From assembly GCF_018130955.1 (NCBI RefSeq), contig NZ_JAFCJM010000024.1, positions 1 through 64,000 of the forward strand: a DNA stretch of 64,000 nucleotides, read 5' to 3'. This stretch comes from Bradyrhizobium liaoningense. Its GTDB lineage: Bacteria; Pseudomonadota; Alphaproteobacteria; Rhizobiales; Xanthobacteraceae. The notes below the pieces were generated by a model. It was given only the letters and a program-made list of their open reading frames with translations, searched no databases and was not told the origin of the DNA. Position numbers and translations under genes: made by a program. This document shows, piece by piece, positions 26,418-35,041 of this stretch. Numbering within the stretch: position 1 is the first letter of the stretch; each line of letters starts with the position of its first letter.

Positions 26418-28211
26418 TTAAACTCCCGCAACCGAGGTCCACAAATCCGCGAGCTTGCGCCGGAACGCTTGCGTGCGCGTCTGTGGTGGCGGCGTTTCCT
26501 CGTCCTCTGGCAGGCGCAGGCCGACGACGTTGACGCGGCCGCCGGAGATCGAGCGCGCCACCAGCACGATCGAGTCGAGCACGAGCTCGGCGCCTTCCTT
26601 CGGCGCGCGGTCGAGATGCACGTCAAAATAATCGGCGAGCGTCAGCTTGGCCGCATCCTCGCTGACATTCACACCGTAAATTCCGGCGAGCTCGGCGAGC
26701 GTGTGCTCGCCCGACACCATGAAGTCGCCGAGCAGATGCGGGTCCGGCGCCGAGCTCGGTTGCATGTCGACGAAGAAACGGTCGAGCGACTCGGCCTTCT
26801 CCGGCGGCGCCAGCAGATAGATGTAGTCGCCGGGCGCAATCGGATCGGCCTCCGCCGGGGTCAGGATGCTCTGGTTGCGGATGACGAGCGTCGGTTTCGA
26901 CCAGGACGGGATCAGGCCGCGGCGGAAATACAGGCTCTTTGGCCGCACCGAATAGCCGACGAGCTGCTGCTCGAGCTGGCCGGGCAGATCCAGCTCGACG
27001 CGGCGCGGACCGCGCTCGGTGCGCGGCAGCGCGACGTGCAGCTTGCGTGCAGCCGGCGCCAGCGTCCAGCCCTGCAGCAACAGCGAGATGATGACGACGA
27101 CGAAGGCGACGTCAAAATAGAGATAGGCCTTCGACAGCCCAACCAGCATCGGGATCGAGGCGAGGAAGATCGCGACCGCGCCGCGCAGGCCGGTCCAGGC
27201 GATGAAGATCTTTTCGCGCCAGTTGAAGCGGAAAGGGGCGAGGCACACGAACACGGCCAGCGGCCTTGCGATCAGCATCAGCACAAAGGCAACCTCGATG
27301 GCCGGCAAGGCACTGGCGCCGAGCCGCTGCGGTGAGACCAGCAGGCCAAGGAGCACGAACATCACGATCTGCGCGAGCCAGGTCGCAGCGTCAAGGAAAG
27401 TCACCACCGAATTATGAGCGCGCGTCGGACGATTGCCGATGATGATGCCGGCGAGATAGACCGCGAGGAAGCCGGAGGCATGCATGATCTGCGAGCCGCC
27501 GAAGATCACGAGCGCGGCCGTGGTGACGAACGGCGCATGCAGGCCCTGCGGCAGCGCCACGCGATTGAGCGCCAGCACCACCATGCGGCCGCCGATGACG
27601 CCGACGACCGCGCCCAGCACGGCCTCCTGGATGAATTCGAACAGCACGCGGCTGGCCGTGCCCGACCCCAGCGAGATGTATTCGACCAGCATCAGCGTGA
27701 GGAAGATCGCGAACGGATCGTTGGTGCCGGATTCGGCTTCCAGCGTCGCACCGACGCGCGGGCGCAGGCGCAGGCCTTGAGTGTGCACCAGGAGAAACAC
27801 CGCGGCGGCGTCGGTCGAGGCGACCACCGCGCCGACCAGCAGCGACTCGGACCAGTTCAGATCGAGCGCGTATTTGGCGAAGGGGGCGGTGACCAGCGCC
27901 GTGAGCAGCACGCCAATGGTCGCCAGCACCACGGACGGCGCGAGCACGGTGCGGATGCTCTGGAAGCGGGTCCGCAGGCCGCCGTCGAACAGGATCAGCG
28001 CCAGCGCCACCGAGCCGACCAGATAGGTCGTGCGCACGTCGTCGAACTGCAATTGGCCGGGGCCGGAATCGCCCGCCAGCATGCCGATGGCCAGGAACAC
28101 GAGCAGCAGAGGCGCACCGAAGCGCAGCGCGAGCAGGCTCGACAGGATGCCGGCCATCACCAGGACGGCGCCGAGCAGGATAGCGATGCTGACCGAGTCG
28201 AGAGAGGCCAT
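26418..28211 (-). CDS. CPA1-family potassium/proton antiporter (NhaP2/CvrA-like)
   Basis: A 597-residue membrane antiporter. About 12 helices occupy residues 1-390, with the ion-binding region SESLLVGAVVASTDAAAVF and SGTNDPFAIF. A TrkA-C-like domain (about 410-490) and a CorC-HlyC-type C-terminal domain follow, the layout of NhaP2/CvrA proteins. These exchange potassium (or sodium) for protons and help control cell volume and pH. It is divergent from the MscS gene across 220 bases, pairing two osmotic functions. Confidence 0.9.
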   Translation of the reverse strand: MASLDSVSIAILLGAVLVMAGILSSLLALRFGAPLLLVFLAIGMLAGDSGPGQLQFDDVRTTYLVGSVALALILFDGGLRTRFQSIRTVLAPSVVLATIGVLLTALVTAPFAKYALDLNWSESLLVGAVVASTDAAAVFLLVHTQGLRLRPRVGATLEAESGTNDPFAIFLTLMLVEYISLGSGTASRVLFEFIQEAVLGAVVGVIGGRMVVLALNRVALPQGLHAPFVTTAALVIFGGSQIMHASGFLAVYLAGIIIGNRPTRAHNSVVTFLDAATWLAQIVMFVLLGLLVSPQRLGASALPAIEVAFVLMLIARPLAVFVCLAPFRFNWREKIFIAWTGLRGAVAIFLASIPMLVGLSKAYLYFDVAFVVVIISLLLQGWTLAPAARKLHVALPRTERGPRRVELDLPGQLEQQLVGYSVRPKSLYFRRGLIPSWSKPTLVIRNQSILTPAEADPIAPGDYIYLLAPPEKAESLDRFFVDMQPSSAPDPHLLGDFMVSGEHTLAELAGIYGVNVSEDAAKLTLADYFDVHLDRAPKEGAELVLDSIVLVARSISGGRVNVVGLRLPEDEETPPPQTRTQAFRRKLADLWTSVAGV

Positions 28212-28431
28212 CCACCTTCACGTACAAATCATTGGTAGGGCATCCATATCGTCGCCACACTTCCGCGCCAACCCATTTCTGCCGCCAGCGGCAATGTGCC
28301 TTGTTTTACGGCCTTACCGCGCATCGCGAGCCGGTGTAACGGTGGCCCGCCCGCGCCGTTTGTGGGATTCTGCCGCAGGCCCTCGAATCACATCCCGCGT
28401 CCTGTCAGCCCGCCCGACGAGAACCTTCGCC

Positions 28432-29748
28432 ATGGATATGACCACGCATGACGTCATGGAGTTTCTGCAGACGACCGCGCGGAGCGTCGGGGCGGAGATC
28501 GCCTCGCCCTGGTTCTATCTTCAGTTTGGTCTGATTCTGGCCGCAGCCGGGATCGCCTCGGCCACGCAGGCTGCGGTGCGGTCCAGGGTGGACCTGACCT
28601 CGCTCGGCATGGGTTGGCCGGCGCCGCTGCGGCACTTCATCCGCGTCATGGTCGGCAGCGCACAGACCGCTGTCTTCACGCTGCTGGTGATCGTCTCGCG
28701 CGTGGTGATGTCCCATTCGACCTGGCCGAGCCGCAGCTACCTGTTGATGGTCGCGGCCAAACTCGGCATGGCCTGGCTCGTGATCCGGCTCGTGACGTCG
28801 GTGCTGCGCAACGCCTTCATCGTCAAGCTGGTGTCGATCACCGCGTGGTTCGTCGCCGCACTCTCGATCATCGGTCAGCTCGACGGCACGCTCGAGGCGC
28901 TCGACTCGGTCGCGATCGTGCTTGGCGGCCTGCGATTGACGCCGCTGCTGGTGATCAAGGCTGCCCTGCTGCTGCTGATCGCGCTCTGGCTGACCAATAT
29001 CGCCAGCAATTTCGCCGAGAGCCGGATCAACTCGACGACCGATTTGACGCCGTCGGTTCAGGTGCTGCTGGTCAAGATCATCCGCATCGGCCTCCTTACC
29101 GTCGCGATCGTGATCGCGCTCGGCGCCGTCGGCATCGACCTGTCGGCGCTCGCGGTGTTCTCCGGCGCGGTCGGCGTCGGTATCGGTATCGGCCTGCAGA
29201 AGATCGTCGCCAATTTCATCTCGGGCATCATCCTGCTCGCCGACAAATCGGTAAAGCCGGGCGATCTCGTCACCATCGGCGACAACACCGGGCGCATCAG
29301 CGCGATGAAGACGCGCTACATCTCGGTCGCCGCCGGCGACGGCCGCGAATTCCTGGTCCCGAACGAGGATCTGGTGACGCAGAAGGTCGTCAACTGGACC
29401 TATACCGACAAGAACACGCTGGTGAAGATCCCCTTCGGCACCAATTACGACGCCGATCCAAGGCTGGTCTGCAAGCTCGCCGCCGGGACCGCCGCGGCAC
29501 ATCCGCGCGCCCAGAAAGGCAAGCCGCCGAACTGCATCCTGACCGAGTTTGCGGAAGCCGGGATGAAGTTCTCGCTCACCTTCTGGATCGCGGACCCCGA
29601 CGGCATGGACAACGTCAAGAGCGACGTGATGCTGGCGCTGTGGGAGGCCTTCAAGCAGGAGGGCATCCGGGTTCCCTACCCCGTGCGCGAAATTCGCATC
29701 CGCGGCGGCGCACTGCCGGTCGAAACCACCGTAGAAGTCCCGAGTTGA
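28432..29748 (+). CDS. Mechanosensitive channel of the MscS family
   Basis: A 438-residue protein with about five to six membrane helices. The pore helix region is GAVGVGIGIGLQKIVANFISG, followed by the beta domain start VKPGDLVTIGD. It should open under membrane tension to release solutes. The ATG at 28432 sits at the expected N-terminus; the frame is open upstream because it overlaps the opposite-strand antiporter. It lies upstream of map on the same strand, with a 117-base gap. Confidence 0.92.
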   Translation: MDMTTHDVMEFLQTTARSVGAEIASPWFYLQFGLILAAAGIASATQAAVRSRVDLTSLGMGWPAPLRHFIRVMVGSAQTAVFTLLVIVSRVVMSHSTWPSRSYLLMVAAKLGMAWLVIRLVTSVLRNAFIVKLVSITAWFVAALSIIGQLDGTLEALDSVAIVLGGLRLTPLLVIKAALLLLIALWLTNIASNFAESRINSTTDLTPSVQVLLVKIIRIGLLTVAIVIALGAVGIDLSALAVFSGAVGVGIGIGLQKIVANFISGIILLADKSVKPGDLVTIGDNTGRISAMKTRYISVAAGDGREFLVPNEDLVTQKVVNWTYTDKNTLVKIPFGTNYDADPRLVCKLAAGTAAAHPRAQKGKPPNCILTEFAEAGMKFSLTFWIADPDGMDNVKSDVMLALWEAFKQEGIRVPYPVREIRIRGGALPVETTVEVPS

Positions 29749-29865
29749 GGCGGTTTTTGGCCGCAAGGCCGCCAAGCCCGGCTTGCATGAAAGCCCGCGA
29801 TCATTAAATTGGGGCTGGATATCAAGCGCTTGCGCCGACAGAACCCGCCGGAAGACCGAGACCTC

Positions 29866-30684
29866 ATGAGCTACGTCGAAGCCACCGATACATCCTTACG
29901 AAAAACCGGACAGATCAAGCTGCACGGGCCGAGCGCGTTCGTCGGCATGCGCAAGGCGGGCGCGCTGGTCGCAAAGTGCCTCGATGCGCTCACCGACATC
30001 GTCAAGCCCGGCGTGCCGACCTCTGACATCGACGAGTTCGTGCGCGAGTTCGCGTTCAGCAATGGTGCCTATCCGGCGACGCTGATGTATCGCGGCTATC
30101 GCTATTCGACCTGCACCTCGCTCAATCACGTGGTCTGCCACGGCATGCCCGGCGACCGGCCGCTTAAGGAAGGCGACATCGTCAACATCGACGTCACCTT
30201 CATCGTCGACGGCTGGTACGGCGATTCCAGCCGGATGTATGCGGTGGGCCCGATCGCCCGCAAAGCGGAGCGGCTGATCGAAGTGACCTATGAAGCGATG
30301 ATGCGCGGCATCGCGGCGGTCAAGCCCGGCGCCACCACCGGCGACATCGGCCATGCCATCCAGAGTTTTGTCGAGCCGCAGGGCATGAGCGTGGTGCGCG
30401 ATTTCTGCGGCCACGGCCTGGGGCGCATGTTCCACGACGAGCCGAACATCATCCATATCGGCCGGCCCGGCGAAGGCGTGCCGCTCAAGCCCGGCATGTT
30501 CTTCACCATCGAGCCGATGATCAATCTCGGCAAGCCGCATGTGAAGATCCTGTCCGACGGCTGGACCGCCGTGACCCGCGACCGCTCGCTGTCGGCTCAG
30601 TTCGAGCACTCGGTCGGCGTTACCGCAACGGGCGTCGAGATTTTCACGCTGTCGGAGCGACACGGCGAGAAACAGATCACCTGA
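29866..30684 (+). CDS. map: Methionine aminopeptidase, type I
   Basis: A 272-residue dinuclear metalloenzyme that removes the initiator methionine from new proteins. Conserved residues are visible: His92 (CHGMPGD), Asp109 and Asp120 (NIDVTFIVDGWYGD), the HGLGRMFH segment, IEPM and the final EHSV. The start at 29866 has GGAAGACCGAG upstream; a TTG at 29809 in the same frame is less likely. In many alphaproteobacteria map lies close to radC; here radC is 4.4 kb away. Confidence 0.95.
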   Translation: MSYVEATDTSLRKTGQIKLHGPSAFVGMRKAGALVAKCLDALTDIVKPGVPTSDIDEFVREFAFSNGAYPATLMYRGYRYSTCTSLNHVVCHGMPGDRPLKEGDIVNIDVTFIVDGWYGDSSRMYAVGPIARKAERLIEVTYEAMMRGIAAVKPGATTGDIGHAIQSFVEPQGMSVVRDFCGHGLGRMFHDEPNIIHIGRPGEGVPLKPGMFFTIEPMINLGKPHVKILSDGWTAVTRDRSLSAQFEHSVGVTATGVEIFTLSERHGEKQIT

Positions 30685-30710
30685 TCTAGCTACCGCTTCC
30701 GCCGCAGTGC

Positions 30711-31307
30711 CTATCGCCGGCGGCGGAATGACGATGGTGGCCGCTTATAGGTCGCCGCAAAGGCGTCGTTGAATCGCCGAACGCTCCCGAACCCCGCTGC
30801 GAAGGCGATCTCCGCCAACGTCATACCCGTCTGATCGATCAAGCGCTTTGCTTCCTGCACGCGCCGCGTCGCGGCGATCTCGCTCGGGCTTGCGCCGGCA
30901 TGGCGCGTGAACAGGCGCAGGAGATGGCGCGGTCCAACGCCGAGGGCGTCTGCAAGCTCTGACATCGACGCCCGATCCAGAAAGCCGTCGTTGATCAGGC
31001 GCATCCCGCGCGCGACGGTGGTGGCTGTGCCCATCCAGGCCGGCGAGCCCGGAGCCGTTTCCGGCCGGCAGCGCAGGCACGGGCGAAAGCCCGCACGCTC
31101 GGCGGCGGCAGCGGTCGCATAGAAGGTGACGTTCTCAGAGCGTGCCGGGCGAACCGGACAGACCGGCCGGCAGTAGATACGCGTCGAGCGAACGCCGGAG
31201 AAAAACAGGCCGTCGAAGGCGCGGGCGCGCGCCAACCGTGCCCGGTCGCAGGTCTCCCAATCGAGATGCGGTGGCAGCGTTTGCCGGTTCGCCAAAGCCT
31301 TCGTCAT
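30711..31307 (-). CDS. Ada-type zinc domain plus AraC helix-turn-helix protein, no enzyme domain
   Basis: A 198-residue protein. The N-terminal zinc domain carries Cys46, Cys50, Cys77 and Cys80 (YCRPVCP and CLRCRPE), with the same spacing as the Ada protein, where the first cysteine accepts methyl groups from phosphotriesters. An AraC-type helix-turn-helix (about 100-195) follows. There is no methyltransferase or AlkA glycosylase domain after it, and the frame ends cleanly at RRPPSSFRRRR-like sequence. It resembles the front half of Ada-AlkA fusions. It may be a methylation-sensing regulator on its own. Confidence 0.85.
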   Translation of the reverse strand: MTKALANRQTLPPHLDWETCDRARLARARAFDGLFFSGVRSTRIYCRPVCPVRPARSENVTFYATAAAAERAGFRPCLRCRPETAPGSPAWMGTATTVARGMRLINDGFLDRASMSELADALGVGPRHLLRLFTRHAGASPSEIAATRRVQEAKRLIDQTGMTLAEIAFAAGFGSVRRFNDAFAATYKRPPSSFRRRR

Positions 31308-31438
31308 GACGAAATCATAGTTTCAAGGCGCCCCTCCGAGTAGCTGAAATCGGACTCGATCGGGCGATGAGGTCCGAATTCAGCCAGCCCGCACCGCCGC
31401 TCCGGATCATGGTGCCGACAAATCCAGGAGCAGATCGC

Positions 31439-32377
31439 ATGAGCACGAGGGCGGAACAGGCAGAGTCAAGGCGAACCTCTCTCGCGTTCGAGATCGGGCT
31501 CCTGCTGCTTCTCGCACTGATCTGGGGCAGCTCGTTCACGCTGATCAAAGTCGCGCTTCCGACGATTCCGCCATTCACGATGGTGGCCGCGCGCGTGACG
31601 ATCGCGGCCATTCTCCTAATCCTGATTGCCGCCTTGCAGGGATACGCCCTTCCCCGCCAAGGATCGGCGTGGGCCGCGTTCTTCGTACAGGGACTGCTGC
31701 AAAGCGCGCTACCATTCACCCTGATCAGTTGGGGCGAGATGCACATCGCGAGCGGCCTCGCCGGTGTTCTCAATGCAACTCCGCCGATATTCGTGCTGGC
31801 GATTGCGATGATAACGGAGCGCGGGCGAAGGGCGATCAGCAGCCAGAAAATCATCGGAGTCGGTCTCGGTCTCGCGGGCGTCGTTGTGACGATGGGCCTC
31901 GACACGCTTTCCGGGATCGGCACGGCGCCATTGGCGCAAGCAGCCGTGCTCGGAGCAAGTCTCTGCTACGCGCTTGCCCCGATATGGGGCCAGCGGTTCC
32001 GGGACCTTCCCGCAATCGTCACGGCGGCCGGCGCCATGACCTGCGCTGCGACCGTGATGCTGCCCACCGCCGCGGCCCTTGAACGCCCCTGGACGCTGGC
32101 AGCACCGCCGACGCAGGCGATCGCGGCGGTGATCGCCCTCGCAGTGGTCTGCACGGCCTTCGCGATGGCAATCTATTTCCGGCTGATCCACACGCTCGGC
32201 CCGCTCGGCACGACCAGCGGAAGCTATCTGCGGGCGGGCTTCGCGGTGGCGCTCGGCACAGCACTGCTCGGCGAGCGCTTTACCTGGCCAATTGTTGCGG
32301 GAATGGCGCTCATTCTCGCCGGCGTCGTCGCTGTCACGGTGTCACTGCCGGCGCGAACCTGGAAACAGCCGGACTGA
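31439..32377 (+). CDS. EamA/DMT-family transporter
   Basis: A 312-residue membrane protein with ten predicted helices formed by two EamA repeats, opening with LALIWGSSFTLIKVAL. The second repeat ends with LLGERFTWPIVAGMALILAG. The family exports metabolites or amino acids. The ATG at 31439 has CCAGGAG eight bases upstream and is preferred to the longer frame from 31367. It is divergent from the Ada-like regulator, which may control it. Confidence 0.87.
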   Translation: MSTRAEQAESRRTSLAFEIGLLLLLALIWGSSFTLIKVALPTIPPFTMVAARVTIAAILLILIAALQGYALPRQGSAWAAFFVQGLLQSALPFTLISWGEMHIASGLAGVLNATPPIFVLAIAMITERGRRAISSQKIIGVGLGLAGVVVTMGLDTLSGIGTAPLAQAAVLGASLCYALAPIWGQRFRDLPAIVTAAGAMTCAATVMLPTAAALERPWTLAAPPTQAIAAVIALAVVCTAFAMAIYFRLIHTLGPLGTTSGSYLRAGFAVALGTALLGERFTWPIVAGMALILAGVVAVTVSLPARTWKQPD

Positions 32378-32456
32378 TTGTCGCCATTTTCAAAGCCTGA
32401 TCTTGCCATTCCGTCTGACGATGACGATCTGTGGTCGAGGAGCCAGGAGAATTGAA

Positions 32457-33272
32457 GTGAGCACGTCGACACGCCGCGGCTTCCTTGGATTTGTATCGGC
32501 CAGCGCCGCGGGCCTGCTCGGCACGCGCGCGCAGGCGGCGCCTGCACCGGCGGGAGATGAGGCCGCATGCATCCTGACGCCGCAGGCGGAGGAAGGACCA
32601 TTCTACGTCGATCCAAAGCTGGTTCGCCAGGACATCACCGAAGGCAGGCCCGGCGCGCCGCTGACATTGCGGCTTCGTGTGATCGAGGCAGGCCCTTGCA
32701 CTGCGATCAAGGGCGCGCGGATCGACATCTGGCACTGCGACGCTAAAGGCCTCTACTCCGCCTTTCCCGGCCAGAGCGACCGGCACAACATCGACATGAC
32801 CGGCAAGAATTTTTTGCGCGGCACGCAAGTCACCGACGAGTCCGGCTGGGCCGGTTTCAACACCATCTATCCCGGCTGGTACGACGGGCGCACGGCGCAC
32901 GTCCATTTCAAGGTCATTCTCGACGACAAGAGCGTGCTGACGGGACAGACCTACTTTCCGGATGCGCTGAACGAGTTCATCTACACCAACGTTCCCGATT
33001 ACGGCGACCGCGCGCGGCAGCGTTCGATCCTCAATGCCAATGACGGCGTCATCGCGCGCTCCGATCCCGAGCATCGCGCCTTCTGCGCGGTGAAGGAGGA
33101 GCGCGACTGCTATGTCGCGACGCTGACCATCGGCGTCGACCGCCGCGCAGATGCAACGGTCGGGCGCGCAGGCCCGCCGCCCGGCCCGCCGCCTGCAGGT
33201 GGGCCGAGGTTCGGCCGCGTCATCAAGGACCGGCTCGCCGCGCTGGTGCCGGGACTGAAGTCCGGCCGCTGA
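32457..33272 (+). CDS. Tat-exported intradiol ring-cleavage dioxygenase-like protein
   Basis: A 271-residue protein with a twin-arginine signal (STRRGFLGF) followed by a hydrophobic stretch to about residue 27. The catalytic fold shows the non-haem iron ligands of intradiol dioxygenases: a Tyr in EEGPFY, Tyr in YPGWYDGR, and His-x-His in AHVHF. This enzyme family opens catechol-type rings with oxygen. Export is unusual for classical catechol dioxygenases but common for the 'protocatechuate dioxygenase-like' exported branch. Start GTG at 32457 has AGGAG upstream. The C-terminus is Pro/Gly rich. Confidence 0.85.
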   Translation: MSTSTRRGFLGFVSASAAGLLGTRAQAAPAPAGDEAACILTPQAEEGPFYVDPKLVRQDITEGRPGAPLTLRLRVIEAGPCTAIKGARIDIWHCDAKGLYSAFPGQSDRHNIDMTGKNFLRGTQVTDESGWAGFNTIYPGWYDGRTAHVHFKVILDDKSVLTGQTYFPDALNEFIYTNVPDYGDRARQRSILNANDGVIARSDPEHRAFCAVKEERDCYVATLTIGVDRRADATVGRAGPPPGPPPAGGPRFGRVIKDRLAALVPGLKSGR

Positions 33273-33316
33273 GCGCAAGCGTGATGAGATTAGGTGAATT
33301 GGCGCGGCATCGGGGT

Positions 33317-33474
33317 CACCTCTCCCTTGGGAGAGGTCGGCGCGGAGCGCCGGGTGAGGGTTTACGGTCTCACGTTGCTGCCGCGCCCCTCACCCGATTT
33401 GCACTCGACGATGCTGCGCATCGCGAGGCGCAAATCGACCTCTCCCCGATGGGGAGAGGTGAACCGAGCCCGCG
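33317..33474. repeat. Family-A palindromic interspersed repeat, second full copy
   Basis: Opens with CACCTCTCCC/GGGAGAGGTCGG and closes with CCTCTCCCC/GGGGAGAGG plus GAACCGAGCCCGCG. Its final 92 bases (33383-33474) match 17372-17463 with one substitution. It lies between the dioxygenase gene and the convergent exported-protein gene. Confidence 0.88.
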
Positions 33475-33520
33475 CCCATTTGATTCAACCTGACGCCATG
33501 CGGCTCCAGATCGGTTCACA

Positions 33521-34144
33521 TCACCGCTTGATCGAGATGAACGAGGCCGTGACGCCGGCGGCGCCGCCGTCATGCGGCTTGGCCCGGATCACGGTGCCGA
33601 CCAGCGTCGGAATCTGGTTGACGCCGTTTTGCCATTTCGGCGCGGTCGTGGCCCTGTAGTCGTATTCCCAGTTCGCCGTCGGCGTGTTGTCGCGGCCGGT
33701 GCCGATGAGATCCACGGAGATGTCGCCCGAAGGCAGTGTCTGCATCGTGCCCTTGAGATCGAGCACGAGACCGCCGCCCATGTCGAGCGTGCCGGTGACA
33801 TTGTTTCCCGACGGCGGGTCGAATGTCATGACGCCTTCGCCGAACACGAGGCCCAGTGCCTTTACCGCATTGGCGGCCGTCGATCCCTGTCCGAACAGCG
33901 CGGCGAGATTTCGAACGGCCGGATCGGTCGGATCGTCCCACACGATGACGTCGGCGCGATTGACATAGCTGCGATAGGTCCATTTGCCCGGCAGCGACGG
34001 GTCCCAGGCCGCGCCGGCAGCCGCGGCTGTCGCCACTTGTGTAGCCATCGCCGGTGTTTTGGATTGCGCCTGCGCGACGCCCGGAAGGGCCACCAGAATT
34101 GCGACCGACAGTTTAAAAATCCTTCGCGACAAAATCTTCGTCAT
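33521..34144 (-). CDS. Exported protein of unknown function
   Basis: A 207-residue protein with a signal peptide (RRIFKLSVAILVALPGVAQAQ). The mature part is about 180 residues long, rich in Gly and Thr (GTLDMGGGLVLDLKGTM), with a predicted all-beta character. I do not recognise the family. The ATG at 34144 has GGGAG upstream and places the signal peptide correctly. It is divergent from a DJ-1-type gene; a large nested palindrome lies between them. Confidence 0.7.
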   Translation of the reverse strand: MTKILSRRIFKLSVAILVALPGVAQAQSKTPAMATQVATAAAAGAAWDPSLPGKWTYRSYVNRADVIVWDDPTDPAVRNLAALFGQGSTAANAVKALGLVFGEGVMTFDPPSGNNVTGTLDMGGGLVLDLKGTMQTLPSGDISVDLIGTGRDNTPTANWEYDYRATTAPKWQNGVNQIPTLVGTVIRAKPHDGGAAGVTASFISIKR

Positions 34145-34190
34145 CGATATCTCCCGCCTCGAGGCGAACCGAAATTCGACCATGACCAAA

Positions 34191-34235
34191 ACTATCGAAG
34201 GGTGTATATTAGCATCATAATACACTTATGATAGT
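34191..34235. promoter_or_regulatory. Nested palindrome in a divergent promoter region
   Basis: An outer pair ACTATC (34191-34196) / GATAGT (34230-34235) encloses an inner pair GTGTAT (34202-34207) / ATACAC (34220-34225). The stretch is AT-rich in an otherwise GC-rich window and is centred between the divergent genes at 34144 and 34313. It is a strong operator candidate for both genes. No regulator gene lies directly beside it. Confidence 0.55.
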
Positions 34236-34312
34236 GGCGGCATCGATCACGCTGACGTGCGCGGCCGCCACCAAGGTCATTGCGGGCAGAAGCAAACAGA
34301 GGCGGTCAGGCC

Positions 34313-34993
34313 ATGTTTCCACGCACCCAGAAGATCGGCATTTTCGTCTACGAGAATTTCGAGCCGCTCGACGTGTTCGGCTTCGTCGAGGCCTTCTCGA
34401 TCGCGCGCTTCCTCGGCACCTTCTATGCCTCGCCGCCACCCTATCCGTTCGAGATCGTGCTGATCGGCAGGACCATGGCGAACGTCAAGAGCATCAACGG
34501 TCCGTCCGTCGTGCCGGACTGGGATTTCGGTCGCGCGCTGCGCGAGCCGCTCGACCTGTTGATGGTGCCGGGCGGCGGCGGCACCTTTCCGCTGCTGGAC
34601 GACAAGAGCGATCCGGCTGCGGTCGCGGCGCTGATCGAATGGATGCGCGCGATGGACCGCAAGGTCAGCATCATGGCGTCGGTCTGCACGGGCGCGGCGG
34701 TGCTGGCGAAATGCGGCTTCCTCGACGGGCTTCCCGCCGCAACCAATCATGCCTCCTTCGATACCGTGGCGAGCTACGGTCCGCGCGTGCTGTGGGACAA
34801 CGTCTCGCGCTGGGTCGATGCCGGGAAATATGTCAGCTCGGCGGGCGTCTCCGCCGGGACCGACCTCGCCTTCCACCTGGTGTCGCGGATCTCTGGCCGG
34901 GCGGTCGCGGAGAACGCGGTGCTCGCGGCCGAATATGATTGGCATCGCGATCCGCAACAGCCGATCGACTATCCTCCCCAAACCGCCGAGTGA
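34313..34993 (+). CDS. DJ-1/PfpI (GATase1-like) family protein
   Basis: A 226-residue single-domain protein opening KIGIFVYENFEPLDVFGFVEAF. The nucleophile elbow is ASVCTGAAVLAKCGFLDG, containing the conserved Cys. It resembles isonitrile-hydratase-type and GlxA N-terminal domains, but lacks the AraC domain of GlxA. Substrate unknown; candidates include isonitriles, glyoxals or amides. Start ATG 34313 has AGAGGCGG upstream. Confidence 0.84.
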   Translation: MFPRTQKIGIFVYENFEPLDVFGFVEAFSIARFLGTFYASPPPYPFEIVLIGRTMANVKSINGPSVVPDWDFGRALREPLDLLMVPGGGGTFPLLDDKSDPAAVAALIEWMRAMDRKVSIMASVCTGAAVLAKCGFLDGLPAATNHASFDTVASYGPRVLWDNVSRWVDAGKYVSSAGVSAGTDLAFHLVSRISGRAVAENAVLAAEYDWHRDPQQPIDYPPQTAE

Positions 34994-35041
34994 GAGCGGC
35001 CGCGCGGCAATTGGCGGTTGCAAAAGGCCACCGCCGCGGCG

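Noticed and set aside
33294..33659. Small reading frames across the family-A repeats (also near 17343)
   Set aside because: Both copies give the same peptide because the DNA repeat is shared; the peptide has no gene-like features.
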